DNA of 64,000 bases, from contig OZ018412.1 of assembly GCA_963969595.1 (NCBI GenBank), forward strand, positions 4,032,501 through 4,096,500, in the 5' to 3' direction. The notes beneath the pieces are model-generated. The model was not told the DNA's origin. It searched no databases and was given only the letters and a program-made list of their open reading frames with translations. The stretch's first letter is position 1, and every line of letters starts with the position of its first letter. The stretch comes from Neckera pumila (lineage: Eukaryota > Streptophyta > Bryopsida > Hypnales > Neckeraceae). A program made the translations under genes and the position numbers. Positions 51,620 through 62,420 of the stretch are shown here, in pieces.

Positions 51620-53744
51620 ATGTCCTCGCCCAGCCCAGCGATTGTACCGGTGAGTGGTTCTCTCGACCCCGAGTTCGATGACCTCGCCCTCAGTCAATTT
51701 CCTTTCGTTCCTTCCTCTGAACCCGTGCATTGTTCGAGCTTCAACGACGATGACCCCTACGCCCTGGATGTGGAACTTGGAGATGTTGAGGTCTCCTTCA
51801 CTAACTTGACTGCGGAATATGATCCAATGCTGCAGGCCCCGCTCGGTCCGAGGCAGACTTCGGTGGCGGAAGCGGACCCTGCCCAAGTGGACACGCTAGC
51901 CGCGGATCAAGAGGATCCCACGGTGGGTAACCCCTCCACATAGCCCCCTTAGTTGTAGATAGGCGTACGCTATGTGAGGGAGTTATGCCAGGCCGATCAA
52001 TGTTCGTCCTAGAGAGGGGGCAGAGGTGTGGGCCGTAGTGCTAGCGGGTGTCATTGCATGTTAGACGTAGTCGGGACAAACCTTCGCCCACATTTGTACA
52101 AAATACTTCAGATTGTAAACATTGTAAACTATTTTGAATATATTGATTTTTTTTCATTAAAATCATGTGCGCTCGATAGGCGTTGTGTACATTGTTACTC
52201 GGTGCACTTGTCTTTCCTGTTGCATTTGATGTGCCTTGTAGTCACCCTCGTATAATGTGCGTTCAGGGTGACGAGGCTCTTCTGGTCGACCATGAGGCCG
52301 CTGTGCCGTCACATGGCACGAATCCAACACTCCATTGTGCTGCGCCCCCTTGCCAATAACATAACCCAATCGTCGCCCATACTTCTGTGGATTTGGTCCC
52401 TCCGGTCTCCTTGGACGTGCCCGCGCCCAGTGCCGTGGCTGTCCTCCCTCCAAACATGGAAGAGGTTGTTCCCGCGTCGAATGAATTCCTCCCTCCCGTG
52501 CAGCATGATTTAGCAACTCCCGATGCTGTGCCAATACTTCTTGGAATTGACTTGGAACTCCCAACTCTGGCTGCGGACGAGGAGGTCGCACCCATCCGAA
52601 TGGAAGTGGAACCAACCCCAGCAACGGAGGTCGGCCTTCCTCTAGCGGCAAACTTGGCGGCAGACGTCGTAACAAAGGTAACTCGCAATCCAAGTCTCTC
52701 ATAATTGCCTGCTCGATTTGGTAGCACGGTCCTTTCATCTTGGATTTGATCCTTCTAGGAGGACTTCATTCCTGCCATTTCCGGAGTTGCGTTTTATGTC
52801 GTCGTCAACTTCCTCTACCGTTTTTATAAATCGTACTTAGAGTACGGGGATCGCCTACGCAGGCATCGGTGCCAATACCTGTGAAGACCCCCGCAGAAGC
52901 TGTCGTTAGGGACTACTTGATCATTCTGGAGGTAGAAGGGGTCCTGTGTCGTATTAAGCACGAGGGCCACGTTGTGCCCGAATCCATGCCCGCGGGTGCT
53001 ACGCCAACCCAACAGGATTTTCATCCCACGAGACGTCACGTGTTCGGCGAATATACACTATACTGTCGTCCCGGTATGCGCCCCTTCTTGAAGGGCTTGA
53101 CCTCCAAATTTAGATTAGCCATCTGGACGAGGCTGCCGGCCGCCATCGCAAAGCTGTTGGTGAATTTTCTCTTCCGGGGCAGTGAGACGGATAGGGTCAC
53201 AATCCTGGCGTTGGAGGACTGCACGACGATCATCCGGTATCGGGCGTGGTGGGAGTGCAGGTGCCCCCCCGTGCCGAGTTTTCCCCGTGATTGGTCCGTT
53301 ATAAAGTGTGATTATCCCCTTCAATTTTGTCCGGCGCACCCCACGGACACGGACTGCAATACCTCTATCGCGTCCGACACTTTCCTTGAGTTTGCCGACC
53401 ACCCGGAGGGGCTTTTGCGGCTGAAAGTTCTGCACAAAGTAGTTTGGGAAGGAAATAGGTTTTCCTCGACCACCATGAGGGCCAATTCTTCCAACACCTT
53501 GCTCATTGACAGTTGTCCATTCAGCAACATTCTCAACCCATATTACAATGCCATATTCCCAGAGTCGTACACGGGCGGCGAGGAAGATGACTTTCTTCAC
53601 CGATCGTTGTGCCCGTACCTCTCGGGTCTGCTTCGATCCCATCGCAGTGTCACCCAATACGTGTCAGAGAACCCACCTCCTTTCGGACAAGACGTGTCGG
53701 ATGACCATGCCATATTTCGCTCTGGACGGATCCTCTTGAAGTAG
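51620..53744 (+). pseudogene. FCP1/NIF-like HAD domain protein, catalytic residues lost
   Basis: Exons 51,620-51,922, 52,267-52,677 and 52,863-53,744, joined in phase 0. The first two encode an acidic, Pro-rich leader; TAA at 52,357-52,359 interrupts the second. The third is a full FCP1-homology domain without stops: LIILEVEGVLCRI at motif I, RPGMRPFL...FRLAIWTR, the C-x-C insert region, VLHKVVWEG, then SNTLLIDSCPFSNILNP, AIFPESY, and the NPPPFGQ tail typical of plant members. FCP1/NIF phosphatases use DxDx(T/V) in motif I; here the first Asp is Glu, and the later DDSP is DSCP, so phosphatase activity is very unlikely. It directly follows the ParB-like gene (2 bp gap) and may be one gene with it. 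A binding role for a phospho-peptide such as the RNA polymerase II tail is speculation. Confidence 0.65.
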
Positions 53745-53906
53745 ACGCTTCTATATCGACAAGTCCAGAAATTAGCTTGGTTTGAAGATCGGTCCCTCGT
53801 GTTACGTTATCCAGCCTTCGTCGGACAATATTTTAAAGTCGGAACCGATGTTCACCTCCAGAGAAGGGGAAAGTTTCCTCATTTCACATAGAATCTTCAT
53901 GTGCAG

Positions 53907-54077
53907 GTCCGGCAACGCGCACGCGTCTTTGTGAAAGGCGGTCTTGCCGGATCCAAAGTCGCTACCAAACGGGCCAGGCGACAACGGATGCACATGGCAG
54001 AAGGAGTGGGCTCCTCCAAAGGCTGTGCGGTTCCGGAGGATGCAGAAGGGGACGTGACGTCCGCTCGGAATTGTTAA
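53907..54077 (+). CDS. Probable last exon of the FCP1-like gene
   Basis: After a good acceptor (CTTCATGTGCAG|) an open frame of 56 codons ends in TAA at 54,075-54,077. It is basic in the middle (KVATKRARRQR, a possible nuclear localisation signal) and acidic at the end. The acceptor sequence is like that of intron 47,913-48,162. The matching donor is uncertain: after the TAG at 53,742-53,744 the frame stays open for about 46 codons, and a weak GTGTTA donor at 53,799 would fit the phase. Confidence 0.4.
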   Translation, partial: VRQRARVFVKGGLAGSKVATKRARRQRMHMAEGVGSSKGCAVPEDAEGDVTSARNC

Positions 54078-54603
54078 ATGAATGTGACTTGTACTACAAG
54101 CCCTTACTATAGACTCGGGAACAACTTCACTATAGTGTATACATCACCCAATATTATTGGATTGTAGACAATAGTTTACTTCCTTTCACATTCTTTTCCT
54201 AAATATAATTCAAGAATACATTCCCACAGCATAGCAATAAAAAGTCGACACATATTATGATAGGTCGAGTCTTCTTACTATAGCATTCTTCCCCTCTTGT
54301 TGAAATCATAAGTAGAACAAAGGACTTCTTCGTTTTATGTTTCCAAGTTGTCCTTCAATGGACCCAAGTGTAATGTATTCACACAAAGAAAATCGCACAA
54401 CCACTGTTTGAGTTCAAGCTATGATGTGAAGAAAGTTGGATCCCAAACCTTGTAAATCCAAATTTTTCAGTACTAGTAAAGTATCCATTTTGGGAGTTTC
54501 AGATGTCTTTTCGAGTTCGCAGTCTTTGTTGTCGCTCGGGAATAAATTCACTTCATTGCACGAAACTCCATTTACCAATGATTCCACCCATCCGTCCATT
54601 ACC

Positions 54604-55232
54604 TTAACTCCTAAATGCCCAAGGCCTATTTTGGGCTTTCTGGAATTTGCTCAAAATTGAACAAAATGCCAACATTTTGATAAGTTGTATCAATTTTGTT
54701 TCAATTGTAACCGTACAAATTCAAAATGGACATGCTAGACATCTCATAGAAAAAGAAAACACAACAATACCACTTATGGAGTGAAAGATTCTAATGTTTG
54801 ACCATGAGGGTACTGAAACTGCAAAATTCTTTCAACCCTCTTTGCACAAATAAAATTTAAAAAGTTGGTGACCAAAAAAATATGAGGTTAAAGGGCCTAA
54901 CTTGTATAAGCCCGATCAATTTACGGCTTCTTAAAATCTACTCTACAATTTTTTTAAATGAAACTTGAATGTGATTTTTTCTCCAAGATCTAGTGCATTT
55001 TAGACTCATTTCCAAGAGCTCTCAACACTACGGGAAGTGAAGATTGCAATTGATACCCTTCTTCAAAAAGTTGAATAGAAAAATCACTGTCATTTATTTT
55101 TAAGATCGGATTTTTGATGCTAAAATTAGACTCCAAGAAGAATTTTCTAGAAATAGCAACTTCATTAGGTTTTATTTAGCTTCAAAGTTCTGCAAACACC
55201 AGAAATGGGTGCCTTGGGCATTTAGGGGTTAA
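54604..55232. mobile_element. TTAA-flanked element, 0.6 kb subfamily (629 bp)
   Basis: Complete: TTAACTCCTAAATGCCCAAGGCC at the left and GCCTTGGGCATTTAGGGG then TTAA at the right. Homologous to the start of 32,909 and to a fragment at about 39,950-40,070. Nested inside the giant element near its right end. No coding capacity. Confidence 0.75.
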
Positions 55233-56378
55233 TCTATGAGCGCCACGTAGGCCAGAATGTCGCCTTCTAGTTTTCGAAGATTTAACAGTTTGACCATTAT
55301 GATCTTTTCATTGCTACCATCTAAGGGTCTAAATCCTTCCCTTGGAGCTTTAGACATACATCTACCACCAATTAAAAATCTATGCAATTTTTTTATATTT
55401 TAGCTATTTTGATGGCACAACAAACCCTACAGGTTTCCAAAGCTATTATTGAGTCTTGGGAAATCATTGTCTTCTTTCATTTTCGGAGGGACAACAATAT
55501 AGGGCACACCAATTTACGCATACATTGTTGACTATTTGGTGGTCTTTTGTTTGCTCTGTTTGTTAGCTTCAAATTTCTTGGACCGTGTTGCATACCCAGT
55601 TTGCATGTTGGGTACTACTATCAAAAAAACTGTCAACAAGCAAAGGCGTCCGTGCTTTCTTTCATGGATTTAGGATCCATGTCTAAATCTTATTGAATTT
55701 CAAAGTTAATTTTAAATTGAAGAAGTAGAAATTCCTTTTTTCATTTCAACAAGGGCAACGGCACAGGATGCACTATCGTATACATAGGTCAATTCTCGCA
55801 ATTACCTAAAAATAGTTTCCTTTCTATAGTTTGACAACTCGATAGCCAGATTTGGATTTTTTCAATTTCAGCATTGAAGCTTTTTCCAGACATTCCTAAT
55901 TTTGGATTGATTTTGTCCATTCATGCATTCCCCCCTTCCCTCTTTTCCAAGGATTTTTGATAACTTATTTTCTGAAGTTCTTAATTGTTATGAATCACGT
56001 TTTTCTGATTTTCAAGAATAACTGAGGAATTTTAAAAATGCTCGGCATTTTCCAAATTTTGCGAAGTTACTTACAAAACTGACCTATACGTACAAAGCAA
56101 CGCTCCAACTATGCAATTGCCAAATTGAATTCCTCCCATGACATTCACTGAAGCCCGAATTTCCACCACGTGCGACATGAACGTCCCACATGGCGCTCCT
56201 TTATCCCACATTGAGCCCTTAGACGAAATGGTTAATGCTATGTTCAACTCATACATGTGTCCATGTTGCCCCTCAGAAGCCCGAATCACCACGCTATAAC
56301 ATTCATTTTCCTACCTTGTGCCCATCTTTCCACTAGTTTTCGGCAGGCCTCCTAAACCAGCTTTCCCGCCATTTTAAA
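55233..56378. other. Right subterminal region of the giant element
   Basis: AT-rich, no gene. Unlike the left end there is no 16-bp tandem array; only one extra GCCATTTTAAAGG motif precedes the right terminal repeat. Confidence 0.5.
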
Positions 56379-56409
56379 GGAATACCGCCATTTTAACGAA
56401 ATATGCCAT
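56379..56409 (-). repeat. Right terminal inverted repeat of the giant element
   Basis: Complement of 28,100-28,130 with one mismatch, ending AAATATGCCAT. GTAT (56,410-56,413), the second copy of the target duplication, follows directly. Confidence 0.88.
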
Positions 56410-58051
56410 GTATGTGGGTTTAAGCTCCAGCACCGGATTGCTCAATATGGTTCACGCCATTCAATCATGGCAGTTCACGAGCTCTGGAATGCTAGAGATT
56501 GTTGCTGTGCCGCCTGTGCAACCTCCAATGACGACGAACCCGGGAGTGCAACATTCCTCTACTAGTCGAAGAAAGGTCGGTATCATTGCTGGGGTCTGTG
56601 CTGGAGTTGGTGCAGTCTTGCTGCTGGTAGGGATAGTCATTGCAAAGCGGCGGAGGGGAGTATCTCAAACCAAGCCCGGTACAAAGTTTAATCTCGTAGA
56701 CCAAAACCTTGTGCCGCGCGTGTTCACGTATAAAGAGCTCAGCAAGGCGACCAAGAACTTCAGCAAAAGTGAAATGCTTGGAAGCGGTGGATTTGGAGCT
56801 GTGTACAAAGGAATTCTCCCCTCGGGTGCCCTGGTGGCGGTGAAACGAATGCGAAATGAGAGCAAGCACGGGGAGGAAGGTTTCCAAGCAGAAGCCGCCA
56901 GTCTCAGTCAGATTCGGCACCGGAATTTGGTGCAGCTGCTAGGATGGTGTCACGAAGAAGAGCAGCTGTTGCGTGTCGATCGAGACGGGGGACCCCTGCA
57001 CGTTCCAGTACACTCCCTCTCCCGGGTATCAAGTCAATTGCGCGCGATGGAACCACACCATGTGTATGACTTCATGTGCAACTGCAGCTTGGACGAGTGG
57101 CTCTTTCAATTGGCTACGCAAAAGCAAATGGGACCATTGAGATTGAATGCAGCGGAGGCACTTCCTTTGCAACTGCGCCACTCGATTCTCAGCGGAGTAG
57201 CCGCAGCTCTATCGTACTTACATGAGGAATGCAAGCAATGTGTGTTGCATCGCGACATCAAGTCCAGCAACGTCTTGCTGGACGAAGACTTGAATGCTTA
57301 CTTGGGAGATTTTGGACTTGCTCGACTAATCGACCACCGGAAGATTGAGAAGACGACCATGGTGGCAGGAACTTTGGGCTACATGGCCCCAGAGTTGCCG
57401 CTCACAGGAAAAGCCTCCACGGAATCAGACGTGTATAGCTTCGGCGTCCTGATGCTTGAAGTAATGAGCGGGACAAGGTCGCTTGATATGAACAACATCG
57501 AGCGAGGAGACGGAACGTTATTTGACAGGACATGGCGCGCACACGAAGCGGGTGATCTTCTCTTTGTGTCCGATTCAAGACTTGGGACTTTCCCACCTTG
57601 GTCTGCATATTCTGGTGATGTCGAAGCGCAAGAAGCAGCAATCATGCATGAATTCGACTCTTCAACAATTCACACTCGAAATCCATCAATGGAAGACCAG
57701 AAGATGGTGGCATATCTGTTGCACTTGGGACTTCTGTGTTGTAACCCTAACCCTGAAGATCGACCATCAATGCGACTCGTGTCCCAATTACTGCAATTCA
57801 ATGAGTCCACAACATCGTCTCTCCCTCCTTTGCCAAGATGTAAACCGCAGGCGCGGTACTCTCGTCCGGGATTCTCGCACATGGCCATGATCAGATCATT
57901 GTCTACAACGCAAAGTGTTGAGAATGTCAGTGCGAGAGGGAGAGCAACCATCGTCACAATCCAGTGTTTTAGATGGAGAACGAGCCAACATGCAAACGTC
58001 CATCGCCACAACCTCGTCATCAGTCTTCTCAGGTCGTTAAGCTCTCACTGA
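56410..58051 (+). pseudogene. L-type lectin receptor-like kinase copy 2, stalk and kinase half
   Basis: Continues the frame cut at 28,099. Order: stalk (MYVGLSSSTG at the insertion point), membrane helix (VGIIAGVCAGVGAVLLLVG), basic stop-transfer, Ser/Thr kinase with GSGGFGAVYKG, VAVKRM, HRDIKSSNVLL, DFGLARL and GTLGYMAPE. Against copy 1 there is an in-frame 29-residue insertion (about 56,973-57,061) between HEEEQLL and VYDFM, which would split strand beta-5 and the hinge, so this kinase is probably inactive. A 4 bp insertion near 57,926 shifts the C-terminal tail and gives a new ending (SLSSH). With the lectin half 28 kb away no intact receptor can be made, unless the kinase half is expressed from an element promoter. 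Confidence 0.85.
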
Positions 58052-58958
58052 TAACATTCTTTCTGGCAGATTCATGACTACCCTAAACGACCCTCTCCAT
58101 TCTAGATTGCTACCAAAAAAATCCCTCAATATTTTGACATTCAAAGTGGGAATGCACGCTTGACGCTCAATGAGTGGTCAGTTTTCTTTATTATTTCTGT
58201 TCTTCCCAGTTGAGGTGAGCTGAAGGCTGACTGTGTACAGTACTGTACTGATTGAATCTAGAATATTTTTGAAGGTGTTGAAGCTGCTCCTTAAGAATGT
58301 CGTGCTATGCCCTTGGTTGCTTTCCGTACACACTCGCACAGCGAATGACCCAAAATGAACGTGATTCTATGGAGTTTTGTTACGTTGAGACACCATGATG
58401 TTGAATGAAAAAGTGACATCAATTGAAATATGAGCTTGAAATCTGATGAAGTTGGTTTGAAGATTTAGTGCCCATGTCAACTGCATAAAGGTTTCTTGTA
58501 ACACAACAACTCTGATAGTGGGAATAGAGAGACTGTCTTTTGAAGTGGGAATGTTCATTCTGTACGAGCTAGTATATGGAGTTTCATTACATTATGACAA
58601 CACAATGTTGAATGAAAGTGTGACATCAAAGAAGTCCTCGACTCCTTGGAATCTGAGGAAGTTAGTTTAGAACCTTCTGTACACGTACTGGTCAAATCCA
58701 TGTTATTACAATTGTAAGCAAACAACTCTAATATTGCAACTCTGATAGTAGTAGTGTGTTTTGACATCGGAATGTTCATTACTTACGGTTTGGTGAGAGG
58801 ACAGAGAACCAAGTATTGTATACGGTGATCTTAAAGGATTCTGAGTCTTCTAGAAGCATTCATCAAATTCTGTGACCAAAGTAACGTGACATCAATGTAG
58901 ATTTGTCAAATAATCTAAATTGCTCTTACTTGCATTGGTTGAAGCTCAAGATTTATTG
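56410..58958 (+). repeat. Segmental duplication, copy 2, right part
   Basis: Matches 11,060-13,515 inverted, including about 0.9 kb of 3' flank (for example the text around ACAACACAATGTTGAATGAAAG near 58,600 against 11,430-11,460). Homology fades near 58,958. Confidence 0.8.
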
Positions 58959-61900
58959 AGGCAAAACAAATATTTTTTCAGAGGTACATCAATAGAAATG
59001 ACAGGGATTGCAAAAGAATTGGTAATTTTATCGCTTGAACTGAAAATACTAGAAATTTTGTGAGGCAAAAAGTGCTCCGGATCCATGGCCAACCTCTAGA
59101 CTCTTCCAATTTTGATCGTTCAATAACTTTTTTTCTAATCATTATTTCCTACTTTCTTTCTCACAACTTGGGACATGTATCATGTATTTATTAGTTCCAA
59201 CCTTGAAAAGGAAAAAAACAACCATTCTAAGCTTGGTCAAAAATACTTGCACCTATAGGTCGGGAATGGGTCACTAGTCGGGAATGGGTCACTAGTCGGG
59301 AATGGGTGGCTCTACCTTACTTAATAAGATGAAGACATGCAATTCAAGCCTACGCTGGTTCAGTACACAGGACTTGGTCATTCTTGTCTAAGTCTTTCGT
59401 AATTCAACAAGTTTGGTCGTTGGTTGGCTTTAAGTTGGTGATTCTTTTGCATTCAATTTCTAGACAAAACAATACTACCATGAGAGTTGTTCTAAGAAAA
59501 ATTGATTTCGAAGTGGATTACAAAATTGAAATGAAGTACAGGAGGTCTTTTTTATCAAAGAATTAGCTAAAAGTAATGCCTCAACACAAATATGCTCTTT
59601 GAGCATGATTACAAAATGTGAATATGGATAAAACTTATATAAAGTCATCATTACTATAATCTTACTTCAATGCCCAAGGAAGGTATTGATAGTAAATTAT
59701 CCACAAATGAAGACATTTGGATAAGTTATTGAACAATTTTCATTTTTGAATTCACTATTTGGGTGCTCACTATATTCTTTTCAATGTGTGTGTACTGATT
59801 TATACGTGACCCTACTATCAATTATCAATGCTCTACTAAAATGAACTTTGGAAGTAATTATTTCTTCAATTTGGAGGCTGAAGTTCACCACTTTCACTCT
59901 AGCACACCACCTCTTCTAATTGCTAAAAATACACATTATTCCTTCATCCAAATTGGAGTTGCAATAAATAGTGATTACAAGTGTGCATACCTTAAAGCCC
60001 GAGCTCATTGAAAAGATTTCCATTATGAAATCAGCATGAATCAAGAGTATCCAAAGGGACTCTTCTAGAATGTGACATTTCAAAGTGCAATTCTTGGAAA
60101 CTGGAACTCCAGTAGACTTGAACATCATATTGGCATTTGGAACACTTCCAAGATCTTGAAATTTTGTTTCAAAAATATAGCAAAACTCTATATTTTTTCA
60201 ATCGAACCTTGTCTGCAGCTACTTATCTATCATGAGTGTGAGTAATGAGATTTTACAATGAAATTCTTTTTGCAACAAAACTCTCTTTTATTTCAGCCAA
60301 CAAAACTACAAGAAACGTCACTTTCATTGGAGGGTTGCTTGTTTCATTTTTGAAATCAATCGATCTTCATTTTATCTAGCACTGCTACTAGTTGCAAGTT
60401 GAAATCAGACAAACATATCATAAACTTGTTCCAAGTCAAATCCACCAAAACAAAAACAAGTCCTTCACAGTCAGACACGACTTCAATTACTGATGAAATG
60501 TCTCCATCTTGGAGTCATTTAGATGATTATAACACTATACAAGTCACAGTGAACAATTATTGTGCAATCCCCAAACTTAAAAAAAATCAATAGAATCGGC
60601 TGTAAGCATGACATTAAAAGTTCAATACATAAGAAAGTAACCCAACATTCAGTTCATTTGCAAGCAAAGAAACCAAGACCAAATCACCAAATGTGGGGAT
60701 TCAAGGATCTTTTAGCAAACAGAGCACCTCAGTTTGCTAAAGGATGTCCTGATGTCCACATTCTCACATTATAGTACACAACATGAAAACCCATTTTCCG
60801 GCCTGTTGTCCATGGCCATTGTTATGCACAGCTTGGCCTTTTTTGAACAAGAGATGACATGACCATTGATCAAAGGCCATTCATCAAGCAAACAATAGTT
60901 TTGTGGCAACAATGATTCTTAAAAAAAGCCCCTAATGAAGCGTAATTTGTGACTCTTCAATGGGGTGACAAAATTGTTTATGTCCATGAGTATGTAGAAT
61001 ATGAAAAAAAAAAAAAAATCGTTTGTATGACGGTCTCTCAATTGTGAAAACTGAGATTAATGTGCAAGCAATTCTTCCTTTGAAAAGAAGGACAGATTTA
61101 GATTTTAGTTTGGTGGACACGTACAATTGTACAACACTTCATCTAAATCATAGAATGTATCCTCCAATGGACTAAAAATGTATACAGATAGAATCTGAGG
61201 AATGAGGATTCAGTTGGGTGAGCAGACTGCACACTGCAGTCTTATTTTATTACGACATTGTTTGGAGATGGAGGTGTAACTACCATAACACACATGAGGA
61301 GCTGCCTGACCACTCTGGACCAAGCGCAAGCAAAATGAGAATAGAATGTAGTTTACCTCATTATTTTCCTGTGTGAGATGCCTTCTTCCTGAGACATTTT
61401 CTCTCGTGACAATGTCAAAGTTCAGCTGCAATGCTTCTAGGTGCAAAGAGAGTTGTCCTTCCCAACTTGATACTCTTCTGCAAGAACTCTCCTACACTCA
61501 AAAATTTGGTACATTATAAGAGAGGGCAATCATGGAATGTGACACTTGAAGTGTCAAATTTGTTGCAAATTTATTCCATTCTTTGCTTCTTGAAAGAGAG
61601 ATTGCTGAGGAGTCACCGGAATTGTGCTAGAATTGCACCTTAAACACAAATTCGGAATTTCGGATAGCATGAGTGAAGGAGGTGGTGTGGAGTTAGGGTA
61701 CAACTTTATGAGTGCAAATTCAGCATCCGTGGCTTGTATTTGATCCTAATACTACAATGAGCACCTGCAAATTGCATTCATGCATTCATTGTGCCCATCG
61801 AATTGCATGTTTGGAATTTTGTGCTTCAAGTAGCAGATTTCATTTGTATTGAAAAATTTGAAATTGGCTTCTTTGACTTCAAATTTCGTCAATCTTGAGG

Positions 61901-62139
61901 TGCACAATGTTTTTGCCATTCGTGTTAGAGCAATCCAAACTGAATTACTTCTCAGAAAATTTTGTTGGATTTTGTGAAATTTTAATGGAACCGGTGCGTG
62001 CCTCGCCGCTGTTTGTAGTTTGGAGGAGAATCCAATGCCCCTGTTCGAGCTCCGACTTGACTAGACGCTCCCTGCTGATGACTGAACGTTCCCTTGATCT
62101 GCATGTCCCTGATGACACTGTTGCTCCTCGTCGCTACTA
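58959..62139. other. AT-rich region, no secure gene
   Basis: No domain recognised in any frame. A short frame at 61,907-62,140 is GC-richer toward its end and could be an old exon, but it has no recognisable motif and ends at a MITE. A long A-run lies near 61,003-61,017. Confidence 0.5.
59261..59307 (+). repeat. 18-bp tandem repeat
   Basis: CGGGAATGGGTCACTAGT twice in full (59,261-59,296) and once in part (to 59,307). Confidence 0.9.
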
Positions 62140-62420
62140 AGGTAACTGCACCTTAAATTGCACAATTGAGCAATTCATTATGGTTTTTATTATTATATTG
62201 AATTTTTTTGTAGGGTCCCATTGGTAGTCAAAACAGGATTCTAGATTCTCTTAGAATGCATTTTTTGGACACCCTGTGAATAGACTACAAATTTCCAAAT
62301 TGCTAAAAATAGGTGCACCTAAAAGCGATCATAGAGTCACATGAATAGTGGGAGTACATTTTAGGCAAGAATATCTAGTGTGCAATTTTAGGAACCGTGC
62401 AATTTTAGGTGTAGTTACCT
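62140..62420. mobile_element. 281-bp MITE flanked by TA
   Basis: Inverted ends AGGTAACTGCACCTTAAATT and AATTTTAGGTGTAGTTACCT, 18 of 20 positions complementary. TA on both sides (62,138-62,139 and 62,421-62,422) fits a Tc1/mariner-type target duplication. A solo end of the same family is at 25,580-25,599. No coding capacity. Confidence 0.7.

Larger units (their letters stand above)
28100..56409. mobile_element. 28.3 kb TIR transposon inserted in the LecRK gene
   Basis: Ends are 31 bp inverted repeats starting ATGGCATATTTC and carrying AAAATGGCGG, with one mismatch in 31, flanked by a GTAT duplication. Removal of the element plus one GTAT rejoins the receptor frame. Content: subterminal tandem repeat, minus-strand DDE-transposase-like pseudogene next to the left end, 147-bp palindrome array, AT-rich filler, GC-rich cargo locus on the plus strand. 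No DNA polymerase B, integrase, packaging ATPase, helicase or reverse transcriptase is recognised, which argues against a Polinton, Helitron or LTR element. A 4 bp duplication is unusual for MULE (9), hAT (8) or CACTA (3); Ginger and Academ elements can give it. Superfamily unassigned. Younger elements, such as the TTAA copies at 32,909 and 54,604, are nested inside. Confidence 0.85.

Noticed and set aside
28840..53744. In-frame stops removed by U-to-C RNA editing or readthrough
   Set aside because: The isolated TAA/TAG/TGA would look like this, but U-to-C editing is known from organelles of some land plants, not from nuclear transposon genes, and frameshifts in the same cargo genes point to plain decay.
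28100..56409. Polinton/Maverick element
   Set aside because: Size fits, and a 6-bp target duplication with one mutation is conceivable, but the inverted repeats are only 31 bp and no polymerase B, retroviral-type integrase, packaging ATPase, protease or capsid gene is seen.
28100..56409. LTR retrotransposon or Helitron
   Set aside because: No long direct terminal repeats, no reverse transcriptase or gag zinc knuckle, no Rep/helicase motifs and no TC...CTRR ends; the termini are inverted.
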